Shown one piece after another: positions 47,491 through 57,513 of a stretch of DNA of 64,000 nt. Source of the DNA: Bacteroidota bacterium (lineage in GTDB: Bacteria > Bacteroidota > Bacteroidia > Bacteroidales > JAGONC01). Under the pieces are notes generated by a model. It saw nothing but the letters and a program-made list of their open reading frames with translations. It was not told the DNA's origin and did no database searches. The DNA lies in contig JAKLFC010000018.1 in the NCBI GenBank assembly GCA_022711405.1, forward strand, positions 1 through 64,000. The letters are read 5' to 3'. Every line of letters begins with the position of its first letter. Positions within the stretch are counted from its first letter, which is position 1. A program made the position numbers and the translations under genes.

Positions 47491-49200
47491 ATGGCTGCTG
47501 AAGAAAGAACAAGGAATCCGCTCAGGTTCGGCATCATGTGCAATGGCTGGGAATTTTATGCCTGGCAGGCTAAAGCCATCCGTCTCCTGGTGGATAGGGG
47601 ATGTTTGCCTTCGCTTGTTATCATGAATGATAAACCAGCTATCTCCCCCGGAATTTGGAAAAAACGAATGCATTACCCGACCCGGGACCTCTTTTACAGA
47701 TTTTTTCTCAGGTTCTTTCACCACCCGGCTGCCAAAGGCCTGGTGCACATGCAGAACGAGCTGATGCAAATCCCTTTGATGAAATGCCTCACCGTTAAGA
47801 AGAATCATTCAGAGTATTTCTCTGATGCCGATGTAGATACGATTAAAACACATCAGCTTGATTTTATCCTTCGTTTTGGCTTCAACATCATTCGCGGTGG
47901 TATTTTGGATGCAGCGCGTTACGGCATCTGGTCCTATCATCATGGGGATGAACAACGGTTCCGCGGAGGGCCGCCAGGCTTCTGGGAGATCTGCAGGGAT
48001 GAGCCTGTCACCGGTGCCATCCTGCAGCGTCTGACAGACAGGCTCGACGCAGGCATCGTTTTACGGAAAGGCTATTTTAAAACCATTCGTCATTCCTGGT
48101 CAAGGACCATCGACCAGCTCTTCATGGAAACAGCGCACTGGCCTGCCCAGGTCGCGTCAGATATCATGAATAATGTCAATTTGTCATGGGACGGGGGCGC
48201 AAGCACTACCACCGCGCCCATCTATAAGAACCCGGGTAACCTCAGGATGATCCGATTCCTGATTGGTCTGGCCGTTTCCAGGCTGCTTTTCCACTGGAAC
48301 GAGCTGACCCGGGCGGAGAAATGGAATATCGGGCTGGCCAGGGTCCCACTGGGAGATTTTGTTAACCGTCAGACCCACGACCTCCCTGCCTGGTTGCTGA
48401 CAAACCTTCCTCACCGGTACGCTGCGGATCCATTTGTGTTCCCTGCAAACAATGAACTCGTCATCTTCTATGAATCATATGATTACAGGAGTGCCAAAGG
48501 TCGCATCGATTTCATGAAGGTCGGTATTTTATCCGGAAGGACCTCCCAGCCCGGGATAGCCCTCGAAAAGGATCATCATCTGGCTTACCCGTATCTGGTC
48601 GAATCAGATGGAAAATGGTACTGCGTTCCTGAATCAGCCCAGAACCGATCAGTCGATCTGTACCTATGGGATGAAAGCGCTGAAGAACTTGTTTTTGTAC
48701 AGACACTCATCCGTGATATTGAAGCCGTGGACCCGACGCTGTTCCGGTACGGCGGGAAATGGTGGCTGTTTTGCACATTGAAAGCCCTTTCGTGCACTCA
48801 TCTGCATGCATTTTATTCTGATGATCTGACAGGGCCTTACCAATCTCATCTCAACAATCCTATCAAAACGGATATCCGCTCTGCGAGGCCAGCGGGCAGA
48901 CCCTTTATCATGAATGACTTACTGTTCAGACCAGCCCAGGATTGTTCCGTTGCTTATGGCGGCCGTACCAGCATTCAGCAGATCGTGCAGCTTGATCCCT
49001 ATACCTTTGAAGAAAGACCTTTCGGGACCATTGAACCGTTCAGGGGATCTGAATTCCCGGAAGGGATACATACTCTTGTTGAAGCAGGGCCGTTTACTGT
49101 TTTTGATGCAAAAAAATATGTTTTCGACCGTTATCATTTTTCCCATCAGCTGAAGATGAGATTCAGCAGGCGCTTTTCAATGAATACTGATCATACCTGA
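47491..49200 (+). CDS. Formyltransferase-like / five-bladed propeller fusion
   Basis: This 569-aa protein has two parts. The first ~230 aa resemble a formyltransferase fold (DFILRFGFNIIRGGIL, WSYHHGDEQRFRGGPPGFW, and DAGIVLRKG like the methionyl-tRNA formyltransferase core). From residue ~310 a beta-propeller with repeated HYP and WYCVPES motifs appears (YAADPFVFPANNELVIFYE, then PTLFRYGGKWWLFCT, PAGRPF). The propeller matches the domain seen in plant glucosamine inositolphosphorylceramide transferases. Such fusions occur in bacterial polysaccharide gene clusters and suggest an N-formyl sugar or glycosyl transfer step. It lies eight bases after the GT4 gene. Confidence 0.75.
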   Translation: MAAEERTRNPLRFGIMCNGWEFYAWQAKAIRLLVDRGCLPSLVIMNDKPAISPGIWKKRMHYPTRDLFYRFFLRFFHHPAAKGLVHMQNELMQIPLMKCLTVKKNHSEYFSDADVDTIKTHQLDFILRFGFNIIRGGILDAARYGIWSYHHGDEQRFRGGPPGFWEICRDEPVTGAILQRLTDRLDAGIVLRKGYFKTIRHSWSRTIDQLFMETAHWPAQVASDIMNNVNLSWDGGASTTTAPIYKNPGNLRMIRFLIGLAVSRLLFHWNELTRAEKWNIGLARVPLGDFVNRQTHDLPAWLLTNLPHRYAADPFVFPANNELVIFYESYDYRSAKGRIDFMKVGILSGRTSQPGIALEKDHHLAYPYLVESDGKWYCVPESAQNRSVDLYLWDESAEELVFVQTLIRDIEAVDPTLFRYGGKWWLFCTLKALSCTHLHAFYSDDLTGPYQSHLNNPIKTDIRSARPAGRPFIMNDLLFRPAQDCSVAYGGRTSIQQIVQLDPYTFEERPFGTIEPFRGSEFPEGIHTLVEAGPFTVFDAKKYVFDRYHFSHQLKMRFSRRFSMNTDHT

Positions 49201-49205
49201 CGACC

Positions 49206-50504
49206 ATGTTCCGGCAAATCCTGGGCACCACCATCACAAGACTCATCAATGCATTCCTGACACTGGGGATTCTTCTGGTCAACACACATCATCTTGGCAA
49301 AGAGGGTTTGGGTACCATCGGGCTGATCGTGCTGGGCATCACCCTGATCCTGCTTGTGAGTAATTACGTGGGCGGAGGTGCGCTCGTTTACCTTTCCTCC
49401 CGGCATGACTGGCGACATTTGCTGTGGCCCTCTTACCTGTGGGCGGTGATCGTGTCAGCCTGCGGTGCAGTGCTTCTGCAGCTTTTTCACCTCATTCCTG
49501 ACGGATATACCCTCGATATCATGTTGTTATCCCTGATTCAGTCATGGATGACCATCAACATGAACCTGCTGGTCGGTAAGGAAAAAATCAGCCTGTTCAA
49601 TATCATTTCCGTGCTTCAGATGCTGCTGACCGCCGCCGTGCTGGTCATCCTGATCTATCTGATGCACCTGTATGACGTGAAGGCATACGTCTACTCCCTG
49701 TACGCAGGATACCTTACCGGATTCCTGCTGAGCCTCGTGGTCATGTTGCCGCTGGTGCCGCTCACCAGGCAAAAGGAATCTCAGCCGGTCATTCGCCAGA
49801 TCATCCGGTACGGAAAATTCATCCAGACAGCCAACGTACTGCAACTGCTCAATTACAGGCTGGGCTTTTACCTGATCGAAATTTTCACAGGTCGGGCTGC
49901 CCTGGGGATCTACAACGTTGGCGTTCAGCTTTCAGAAGGCGTATGGCTCATCGGAAAAAGCGTCGCCACTGTGCAGTATGCACGGATATCGAACACCACT
50001 GATCAGGATTATGCAAAACGGATAACCCTGCTGCTGTTCAAATTTACCCTTGCGTTATCCTTACTGATTACCATTGCGCTCGTCCTGCTGCCTGAATCTG
50101 CTTACGGGTGGATCTTTGGAGATGATTTTGCACAGGTAAAAAAGGTCATTTTGTCACTTTCTGCCGGCATCCTCGCCACAGCCGTTTCTTTGATGTTCAG
50201 CCACTACTTTTCGGGTATGGGAATGCCCCGGCATAACATGATTGGCTCCTGCATAGGATTGGTACTGACTTTGGTATCAGGTTTGATCTTCATCCCCAAA
50301 TTTGGAATTGTTGCCGCTGCACTGACAGCTTCTGTCTCTTATCTGGCAAATCTGATCTACCTTATGACAGTGTTTATTTATAAAACAAATCCCGATCGTA
50401 AGGATTTCTTTATCCAAAAAGAGGATTTCAGGATGCTTATGAGTGAACTGAAGGGAAAACGAAACGGTCCACCCGGTGACAGCAACCGCAATTCCATCGC
50501 CTAA
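49206..50504 (+). CDS. Polysaccharide flippase (Wzx/MOP family)
   Basis: This 432-aa integral membrane protein has about 12 hydrophobic helices (LILLVSNYVGGGALVYLSS; LLLFKFTLALSLLITIALVLL; LTASVSYLANLIYLMTVF) and the layout of the polysaccharide flippase branch of the MOP superfamily. It would move lipid-linked glycan repeat units across the inner membrane. It is six bases after the previous gene, fitting an operon for surface-glycan assembly. Confidence 0.85.
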   Translation: MFRQILGTTITRLINAFLTLGILLVNTHHLGKEGLGTIGLIVLGITLILLVSNYVGGGALVYLSSRHDWRHLLWPSYLWAVIVSACGAVLLQLFHLIPDGYTLDIMLLSLIQSWMTINMNLLVGKEKISLFNIISVLQMLLTAAVLVILIYLMHLYDVKAYVYSLYAGYLTGFLLSLVVMLPLVPLTRQKESQPVIRQIIRYGKFIQTANVLQLLNYRLGFYLIEIFTGRAALGIYNVGVQLSEGVWLIGKSVATVQYARISNTTDQDYAKRITLLLFKFTLALSLLITIALVLLPESAYGWIFGDDFAQVKKVILSLSAGILATAVSLMFSHYFSGMGMPRHNMIGSCIGLVLTLVSGLIFIPKFGIVAAALTASVSYLANLIYLMTVFIYKTNPDRKDFFIQKEDFRMLMSELKGKRNGPPGDSNRNSIA

Positions 50505-50514
50505 TTCACTTGTC

Positions 50515-52755
50515 ATGACCATCAGAGAGGTACAGAACAGCTATAAAAAGATCCTCGGTGATCTTTCCCAGAGAAATGTGAAGGAAGCACTGGATGACCT
50601 GCTGCGCCTGATCGTTTTAACCCAGCAATCCGAATTTCGTCATCAGTACGATAAAAATCTTGAGATCTATAAAAACATTCTGAAATACACGGCTGAGGGC
50701 ATTCGTGATCCTGACCGGTCTAAGATTTACAACAGGATGCTTGCCTCTGTCTTTGAACTTACCGACCTGGTTTTTCAGCACCTGCTCACCCATAGATCAG
50801 GCATGCAGATCTATCAGGTGAAAAAGGACATTGCCAATAAGCTGGACTGGATGATTGATCAGGCCGTGGATTCCATTTCCGGGCTGCATTTTGTGACCGA
50901 TCTGGATGAAATGCTGAAAGATATCAATCTGGAGCAGTCCGATCCGTTAAAGGAGCAGGAAGAGCGGCATAAGGTGATGGCGAAGGTCTTTGAACTGGTT
51001 TGGCTGACCGACCGCTTTAATGAAAAAGAGATCAACCTGATCGAATCAATACGGAAATCAAACCAGATCGAATGGTTCGAGAAATGCATTATTGTCAGTG
51101 CATTGACTCTAAGTTTGATCCGCTGTTTTGATCAAAACAAGCTCGATCTGCTGATTACTTTTTACGAGGAGAATATTGACCAGATCTGGCAAAGGGCACT
51201 TGTTGGACTTGTTTTCGGATTGTATATCTACGACGACCGGCTGCCATTGTACCCGGGAGTGGTCAACCGTCTGTCTTTCCTTAAGGAAAAGGAGGGACTG
51301 GCCGGCGAGATCCAGATGGTCCTCATCCAGATACTTCGCTCAAAGGAAACAGAACGCATTACTAAAAAGCTGCAGGAAGAGATCCTCCCGGAAGTGGTTA
51401 AACTTGCACCCAAACTGGAAGATAAACTGGACCTGGAGAACCTGATTTCAAAAGATCCGATGGATGAAAAGAATCCGGACTGGGAAGACTTCTTTAAAGA
51501 TACACCAGATCTGTATCATAAGATGGAAGAATTTACCAATCTCCAGATGGAAGGTTCGGATGTTTTCTGGAGCGCTTTTGCGATGCTGAAACATTTTGAT
51601 TTTTTCCACTATGTACACAACTGGTTCCTTCCTTTTCACCGGGGCAATACCTACATCCTTGACCTGTTCAGGAAGGAGTTTGGCAACAGTGATCCGGAAA
51701 CATTGCTGGATGCAATCGCCGGGTCAGCATTTCTGTGCAATTCCGATAAATACTCCTTCTGCCTCAACATCCGTCATCTTCAGGAAGGGCAGAAATCACT
51801 ACTTCTTAATTTTTTTACCGAAGAGCTGAAGAACATCAATGAGATCACCGAAGAAGATTCTCTGCTCAACAAGTCGACAAAGGACAAGTTCATTTTCACA
51901 CAGTATATCCAGGACCTGTACCGCTTCCATAAATTGCATCCACAGAGGAGCGAACTGACCGATATCTTCAGTATCCCCTTGCATCTTCACAAGACATGGT
52001 TTTTACCGGCCCTCGTTGAAGAAAATTCGATCATCCGCAACATTGCTGAATTTTATTTTGAAAGGGACCAGTTCGAACCGGCACGGGAAATCTACCAGAT
52101 GCTCAACAAAAAAGGCGATAACAGTTATGAGATCTTTGAGAAGATCGGTTATTGCTATCAGCGTGAGCGGCGTTATGAAGAAGCGCTGGACTATTACCTG
52201 AAGGCTGAGCTTTATGACACCAACAAGCTCTGGCTGGCAAAAAAAATAGCTCTTTGCTACCGGAATTTAAAGATGTATGACGAAGCGATTCAGTATTATC
52301 AGGAAGTATTGAAAATAACTCCTGATAGCTCCTCTGTACTCGCCTCTGTGGGGCATTGTTTTCTTGATAAGAATGAAATTGAAACGGCACTGAATTATTT
52401 CTTTAAAGTGGAATTCTTAAGTCCGGATGATATCAGCGCCCTTCGGCCCATCGCCTGGATCTATTTTATCAGGGGTGATTTTGAGGAAGCAGCTTCCTGT
52501 TATCATAGAATCCTTGGGAAAGATCCGAACAAGTACGACCATATGAACCTGGGTCATGTGGAGTGGTGCATGGGTAACAAAACCGCTGCCCTTTCGCAGT
52601 ACAAACTCAGTATCCGAAAGAAGGACAATAACCTTGAACAGTTCTTAGCGGGATTCAACGCAGACCAGGCCTATCTTGTCAAACACGGGATCGAACCCAG
52701 GGATATCCCACTCATGCTCGACTATCTTAAATACACGCTGGACTCGTCCGTTTGA
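50515..52755 (+). CDS. Large TPR-containing cytoplasmic protein
   Basis: From ATG 50515 this encodes 746 aa. The first ~500 residues are helical and Asp/Glu-rich, with no known motif (EERHKVMAKVFELVWLTDRF). The last ~220 carry about five TPR units (EIFEKIGYCYQRERRYEEALD, then LALCYRNLKMYDEAIQYYQE and CYHRILGKDPNKYDHMNLGH). There is no signal peptide. It probably scaffolds protein contacts. It overlaps no gene, but its start follows the flippase stop by ~11 bases, so it may belong to the same transcript. Confidence 0.75.
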   Translation: MTIREVQNSYKKILGDLSQRNVKEALDDLLRLIVLTQQSEFRHQYDKNLEIYKNILKYTAEGIRDPDRSKIYNRMLASVFELTDLVFQHLLTHRSGMQIYQVKKDIANKLDWMIDQAVDSISGLHFVTDLDEMLKDINLEQSDPLKEQEERHKVMAKVFELVWLTDRFNEKEINLIESIRKSNQIEWFEKCIIVSALTLSLIRCFDQNKLDLLITFYEENIDQIWQRALVGLVFGLYIYDDRLPLYPGVVNRLSFLKEKEGLAGEIQMVLIQILRSKETERITKKLQEEILPEVVKLAPKLEDKLDLENLISKDPMDEKNPDWEDFFKDTPDLYHKMEEFTNLQMEGSDVFWSAFAMLKHFDFFHYVHNWFLPFHRGNTYILDLFRKEFGNSDPETLLDAIAGSAFLCNSDKYSFCLNIRHLQEGQKSLLLNFFTEELKNINEITEEDSLLNKSTKDKFIFTQYIQDLYRFHKLHPQRSELTDIFSIPLHLHKTWFLPALVEENSIIRNIAEFYFERDQFEPAREIYQMLNKKGDNSYEIFEKIGYCYQRERRYEEALDYYLKAELYDTNKLWLAKKIALCYRNLKMYDEAIQYYQEVLKITPDSSSVLASVGHCFLDKNEIETALNYFFKVEFLSPDDISALRPIAWIYFIRGDFEEAASCYHRILGKDPNKYDHMNLGHVEWCMGNKTAALSQYKLSIRKKDNNLEQFLAGFNADQAYLVKHGIEPRDIPLMLDYLKYTLDSSV

Positions 52756-52865
52756 CATACACCTCCCACCGGATTCTTTTCCGATACAACCGATTACTGA
52801 TTTAATCCTTTGCCAATGGTGTTGGTAATTATCTTTACAGCTGATATAACATCAGGAATTAAACA

Positions 52866-52873
52866 TATCTTTG
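52866..52873 (+). promoter_or_regulatory. Weak promoter candidate before T9SS cargo
   Basis: TATCTTTG fits TAnnTTTG in the 225-base gap that precedes the T9SS protein at 52981. A second candidate, TTTTG then AATTTG, lies just after. The gap holds no gene. Confidence 0.35.
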
Positions 52874-52980
52874 TTAAAATTTTTGAAAATTTGCATATTG
52901 CTGATTTTGAAAAAAGGTGTAACTTGACCCCTTTTAAATCAGTTGTGTGCTTTGTAGATTATTCATTATAATTCAAACAT

Positions 52981-55869
52981 ATGAAAATTAGAAATTTACT
53001 TTTTTATCTGCTTGCCTTCACGGGTGGGGTAGGGCTCATGGTATTGACAGCTTCCTGGATGGTGGGTGGTCATATGAAGGGTGAAGCGGATGATGGGGAA
53101 GGGAGCAGCGTCAGCCGTGCTGCTGCTTACCTGCTGTCCATCCGGGGCCATCAGGAGACCGGGGTGGTTGATATGAACGATGTACTTCAAGCCCGTGATC
53201 AGGTGGCCAGGCTTACAGGAAATTCCTCCAGGGGATTGAACATCCAATGGACGGAACTGGGTCCGGACAATTATGGAGGCAGAACCCGTAGCATGATCGT
53301 CGACAATCGCGATGCGACCGGGCAAACCATATACGCGGCCAGCGTCAGCGGAGGCATCTGGAAATCCTCCAACAGCGGCCAAACATGGGCAAGGATCAAC
53401 GGATTTGATGAAAATCCAAACATCGTTTGTATGGTTCAAACCCCCAGCGGTGACATCTACGCAGGTACAGGCGAATATTTTATCGCACCCGACGACAGGA
53501 TCTCCAGATTCAGCGGTTTCATCGGGAGAGGTATCTTTCTTTGCACTGACGGAGATAACTTTCAGGTAATCCCCTCCACCATTCCCGATTTCTCCGAAGG
53601 CACAACCTCGCTGTGGGCATTTGTGAACAAGCTTGCCATTGAGCCCGGTTCAGAAAGAATCTATGCTGCAACCAATGGCGGGCTGATCTATTCGGATGAT
53701 GGTTTTGATACATATGCATTTTCAAAAACCAGTACCGGTGATCTCCTGGATACCACAGCAACCGACGTGGACGTAGCCTCCAATGGCCTCGTTGCCGCCG
53801 TGGTGGCCATGCATTGCTACATTTCACCCTCCGGGAACCCATCCGCATTTGTTGACCAGTCGACCCGGTATTATTCGGCACCCGATACCATTGTCAATGA
53901 GAACAAACTTCCTATGGATGACATTGCCAGGCTGGAAATGGCGATCGCTCCCTCCAACAATGATATTATTTATGCGATGACAGCTTCATCGCAGGATGCG
54001 GTCCATCAGCTTGAATTTGGAGAGCTTGAAGGGATTTACTTTTCAGAAGATAAGGGTGAAAACTGGAGGCTCATCGGACCAGGAGGCAGCAACCAGTTCA
54101 ATGTCATGGGTGATGGTACGGATTACTATGGTTTTTATAACAATACCCTTACGGTACATCCTTCGGATCCCTACAAAGTCCTCGCTGGAGGAGTCGATAT
54201 GTGGGAAGGCGAAAAAGTAAATGGAACCGGATTCTTCAATTGGTTAAAGAAAAGTTCCAGCGTACAGGGTGCTTTTACCTGGATCCATTCCAGCCATCAT
54301 GTATATGTCTACAGCCCTGCCAATCCTTCGGTTTGTTTCGTGGGAAGTGATGGCGGATTGTTCATCACGGACGACAATTTCAACTCTTTCAGGTCTATCA
54401 ACAGGCAGTATAACACCTCCCAGTTTTATTCAGTAGACTTCGACAGTAGGGGTTACCCGATTGGAGGTACCCAGGGAAACGGCATCGTTTACCTGGATCA
54501 TCAGGGCAATACACCTGAGAATGGCTCCCAGCTCGGATGGTCAGCCACCACAATGAACGGTGGTTACCAGGAGATCTCCATGATCATGCCCAGTTGTTTC
54601 ATTCTCGCCGGTGAAGCATTGAACCTGTTCCGTTCGGATGATTACGGAAGAAATTTCTCACCTGTTTTCATCCCTGCATCCATTGTCAATCCAAACTCTT
54701 TTTTAACTCCTTTTGTTCTGTGGGAAAGCTTCGATAACCAAAACAGCAGGGATTCCGTCACGTTCATTGCAGAAAAGGACTATGGCGCAGGGGACACGGT
54801 TATGGTTCCCAGCGACAACAATGGGGTACTGTTCCCCTATATCACCCCTTCCTGGATATCCAAAGGTGAGGAGGTGACAGTAAAGGATATTGTCTCTGCA
54901 AGATTCTTCCTGGCTGTGAACAATGCCGTCTATATGACCACAGAGGTACTGGACTTCACCAAAGAACCCACCTTTTACAAGATAGCCACCATCACTGGAA
55001 ATCCACTGTGCATAGCTCATTCAGGAGATGCCAATTATGTGTATGTGGGTACGGATGGCGGCAATGTGTACCGCATCGCCAACCTGGCCCTTGCCTACGA
55101 CACAGCCACAGCTGATATCAGCAGCAATTCGTGTATCGTGGCGACCAGCCTTGTTGCAACCTATCAGGACAGAGCAGTCACCTCCGTGGCGGTCGATCCC
55201 AACAATCCTGACCATGTAGTCGTAACCCTGGGAAACTACGGAAATACGGACTATGTGTACCGGACGACCAACGCAATCGATTCGTTGCCCACATTCGTTT
55301 CTATCCAGGGAAATCTCCCCAAAATGCCCGTGTATTCTTCGTTGATAGAACTGAACAGCTCTGATCGCATCATCCTGGGATCTGAATTTGGAATCTGGTC
55401 AACAGATCAGGCAGGCACCAGTACGGTTTGGGTCAATAATAACGACGGGATGGGAAATGTACCTGTTTTTATGCTGAAACAACAGTGCCTGGCTCAGTAT
55501 CCTATCTCCAACTATGGTGTGATCTATGCCGCCACCCATGGCCGTGGAATCTTCCAATCCGTAGATTTTGTCGGTGTTGATGACTTTGACAACCCTGAGA
55601 CGGCAGCCCTGGAATCGCTTCGCATTTATCCGAATCCGGCTACGGATGAACTAAGGATTACCCTGAAGATGGACGCCAACACGGATGTTTCTTTGAAAAT
55701 ATATGATCTCAATGGTCAAAAAGTGAAAAACGTGATGCAATCCTCACATTTCGCTGCGGGCATTCATGAGATTCCTTGTGAAGTGAGGAACCTCAGATCC
55801 GGAACCTATCTTCTTGTTGTCACCTCGGGCGGGCAAACCAACACATCCAAGTTCATCATCTTAAGATAA
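52981..55869 (+). CDS. T9SS type A cargo with BNR/propeller repeats
   Basis: This 962-aa secreted protein has a signal peptide (LLFYLLAFTGGVGLMVLTAS) and a long propeller-like body. Asp-box and BNR-like turns recur (YAASVSGGIWKSSNSGQTW, VGSDGGLFITDDN, GTQGNGIVYLDHQG), as in sortilin or sialidase-type beta-propellers. The C-terminal ~80 aa are a T9SS type A domain (IYPNPATDELRI, IYDLNGQKV, SGTYLLVV). It is probably surface-attached or released, and the function is unknown. It heads a run of four T9SS cargo genes in one direction. Confidence 0.85.
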   Translation: MKIRNLLFYLLAFTGGVGLMVLTASWMVGGHMKGEADDGEGSSVSRAAAYLLSIRGHQETGVVDMNDVLQARDQVARLTGNSSRGLNIQWTELGPDNYGGRTRSMIVDNRDATGQTIYAASVSGGIWKSSNSGQTWARINGFDENPNIVCMVQTPSGDIYAGTGEYFIAPDDRISRFSGFIGRGIFLCTDGDNFQVIPSTIPDFSEGTTSLWAFVNKLAIEPGSERIYAATNGGLIYSDDGFDTYAFSKTSTGDLLDTTATDVDVASNGLVAAVVAMHCYISPSGNPSAFVDQSTRYYSAPDTIVNENKLPMDDIARLEMAIAPSNNDIIYAMTASSQDAVHQLEFGELEGIYFSEDKGENWRLIGPGGSNQFNVMGDGTDYYGFYNNTLTVHPSDPYKVLAGGVDMWEGEKVNGTGFFNWLKKSSSVQGAFTWIHSSHHVYVYSPANPSVCFVGSDGGLFITDDNFNSFRSINRQYNTSQFYSVDFDSRGYPIGGTQGNGIVYLDHQGNTPENGSQLGWSATTMNGGYQEISMIMPSCFILAGEALNLFRSDDYGRNFSPVFIPASIVNPNSFLTPFVLWESFDNQNSRDSVTFIAEKDYGAGDTVMVPSDNNGVLFPYITPSWISKGEEVTVKDIVSARFFLAVNNAVYMTTEVLDFTKEPTFYKIATITGNPLCIAHSGDANYVYVGTDGGNVYRIANLALAYDTATADISSNSCIVATSLVATYQDRAVTSVAVDPNNPDHVVVTLGNYGNTDYVYRTTNAIDSLPTFVSIQGNLPKMPVYSSLIELNSSDRIILGSEFGIWSTDQAGTSTVWVNNNDGMGNVPVFMLKQQCLAQYPISNYGVIYAATHGRGIFQSVDFVGVDDFDNPETAALESLRIYPNPATDELRITLKMDANTDVSLKIYDLNGQKVKNVMQSSHFAAGIHEIPCEVRNLRSGTYLLVVTSGGQTNTSKFIILR

Positions 55870-55900
55870 ATCATTAATTTTGAAAAATATACATAACGAT

Positions 55901-57391
55901 ATGAAAAAGAAAGCAATATTTTTCCTGAGTCTTTTCGCTTCCCTTTCTTTGTTTGCCGGCATCACCGTGTATACGCCCAGCCTGGTGGCTCCCAAGGATG
56001 GCGCTGATTACCAGCCACCCAATGTCCTATTGGACTGGAATCCTGTTGCCGGTACACTCGACCTTCATTACGACATCCAGATCTCTACATCGGCTGATTT
56101 CACCGATCCAATCCAGCTCACCACCACGCTGAGCAGCATCAATACAAGTGAGCTGTTGTTCGACACCCAGTATTTCTGGAGAGTGCGGGCCACCGACCAG
56201 ACCGGTTCTTCCAGCTGGTCAGTCCCCAGGTCATTCAAGACGGTTGACGTGGTGGAACTTTCCAAGCCTAAAAAGAATGGAACAGATATCGTCCCCAATA
56301 TCAGTCTTGAATGGGATAAATCAAATGAAGTGACAGGGATCACTTATTTTGATGTGGAAGTGGATCATGTGAATACTTTTAACAGTCCGGGTTACCATCG
56401 CTACCTGATCCCATATGTTGATGGTAGCAATACATACCAGCTCGAAGATCTTTATTTTGGTCAGGATCATTTCTGGCGGGTGCGCGCCATCCACAGCAAG
56501 GATACGACTGCCTGGTCGGAGACCTGGAAATTCACCACACTGGAGGCCTTTGAGCTTAAAAGACCCAAGAATAATGCGGTGGATCAGAATCCCAACCAGG
56601 AGCTCATCTGGGATGAGATCGATGGAATTGACGCCTACCTCTACCAGATCGATCTTGATCCTGATTTCACACTGGCAAAGACCTATGAAACCATTGAAGA
56701 CAGGGCCAATGCCGATAAGTTGCATTTTGGCGAGAAATACTACTGGCGAGTGATGGGATACCATGCGCTCGACAGCACCGAATGGACGGATGTCTTCAAC
56801 TTTACCACAATCAACCAGGTGGTGCTTGTTTCCCCCGCCGACGGTACTACCGGACAGAGCATCTTCCCGACATTCCAGTGGGAATCCATCACCGGTATCA
56901 ATTCTTACTGCCTGGAAATTGACGATACACCTGATTTCAGCACCGATCCTATTCATAAGAGCATCGACGCAGTCACCACCAGCAAAGTGACCTATGAACT
57001 GCCAGGACCGTCGCTCGACAGTGCCGTCACCTATTACTGGAGAGTATGTGCGCTGCATGAGTATGACAGTACAGGATGGGGCTCCGCGTGGTCATTCCGT
57101 GTGATCGCTACGGGAATGGATGATCCGGCGCTGCTTGCAACTTCCATCCGGATTTCGCCGAATCCTGGCAATGGTCTGTTCAGCCTTGAATTATCCTCCG
57201 ATGCCACAGGCACTGTCCATCTGACCATCATGGATCTTGTCGGTCAGCAGATGAAGAGCTTCGACTGGGACCTGAATCAGGGGATGAACAAAAGAACCCT
57301 TGATGTGCAGGAGTTCCCGTCGGGCATCTACATGCTCCGCATGCAGAAAGATAACGCCGTGGTGACCAGAAAGCTGGTGGTACAGAAATAA
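55901..57391 (+). CDS. T9SS type A cargo with fibronectin-type III-like repeats
   Basis: From ATG 55901 this encodes 496 aa with a signal peptide (KKAIFFLSLFASLSLFAG). It has four tandem beta-sandwich units of about 95 aa, each with a YxxDI/VxxxxxF start and a FWRVRA or YYWRV turn near the end, then a linker to the next unit beginning L-x-x-P-x-x-[GN]. These resemble fibronectin type III or Ig-like modules. The C-terminus (IRISPNPGNGLFSLEL, MDLVGQQMKSF, SGIYMLRM) is a T9SS type A domain. A TTG at 55880 is an unlikely upstream start. Confidence 0.83.
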   Translation: MKKKAIFFLSLFASLSLFAGITVYTPSLVAPKDGADYQPPNVLLDWNPVAGTLDLHYDIQISTSADFTDPIQLTTTLSSINTSELLFDTQYFWRVRATDQTGSSSWSVPRSFKTVDVVELSKPKKNGTDIVPNISLEWDKSNEVTGITYFDVEVDHVNTFNSPGYHRYLIPYVDGSNTYQLEDLYFGQDHFWRVRAIHSKDTTAWSETWKFTTLEAFELKRPKNNAVDQNPNQELIWDEIDGIDAYLYQIDLDPDFTLAKTYETIEDRANADKLHFGEKYYWRVMGYHALDSTEWTDVFNFTTINQVVLVSPADGTTGQSIFPTFQWESITGINSYCLEIDDTPDFSTDPIHKSIDAVTTSKVTYELPGPSLDSAVTYYWRVCALHEYDSTGWGSAWSFRVIATGMDDPALLATSIRISPNPGNGLFSLELSSDATGTVHLTIMDLVGQQMKSFDWDLNQGMNKRTLDVQEFPSGIYMLRMQKDNAVVTRKLVVQK

Positions 57392-57457
57392 TTCCGGCTT
57401 TTCCTATCCTTCGTATTTGTGAACAGCCGCCTGTTCATTCATTAGCAAACGATATTG

Positions 57458-57488
57458 TTGCATTTGGTCAGAGACATGACTATCTTTG
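57458..57488 (+). promoter_or_regulatory. Bacteroidota promoter for the 57514 gene
   Basis: TTG (57458-57460) is followed after 20 bases by TATCTTTG (57481-57488), a good match to the -33/-7 pattern of this phylum. It sits 26 bases before the start codon at 57514, so transcription would begin just before the gene. Confidence 0.55.
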
Positions 57489-57513
57489 CCGCATCCTGGT
57501 TAAATCCACTCAT

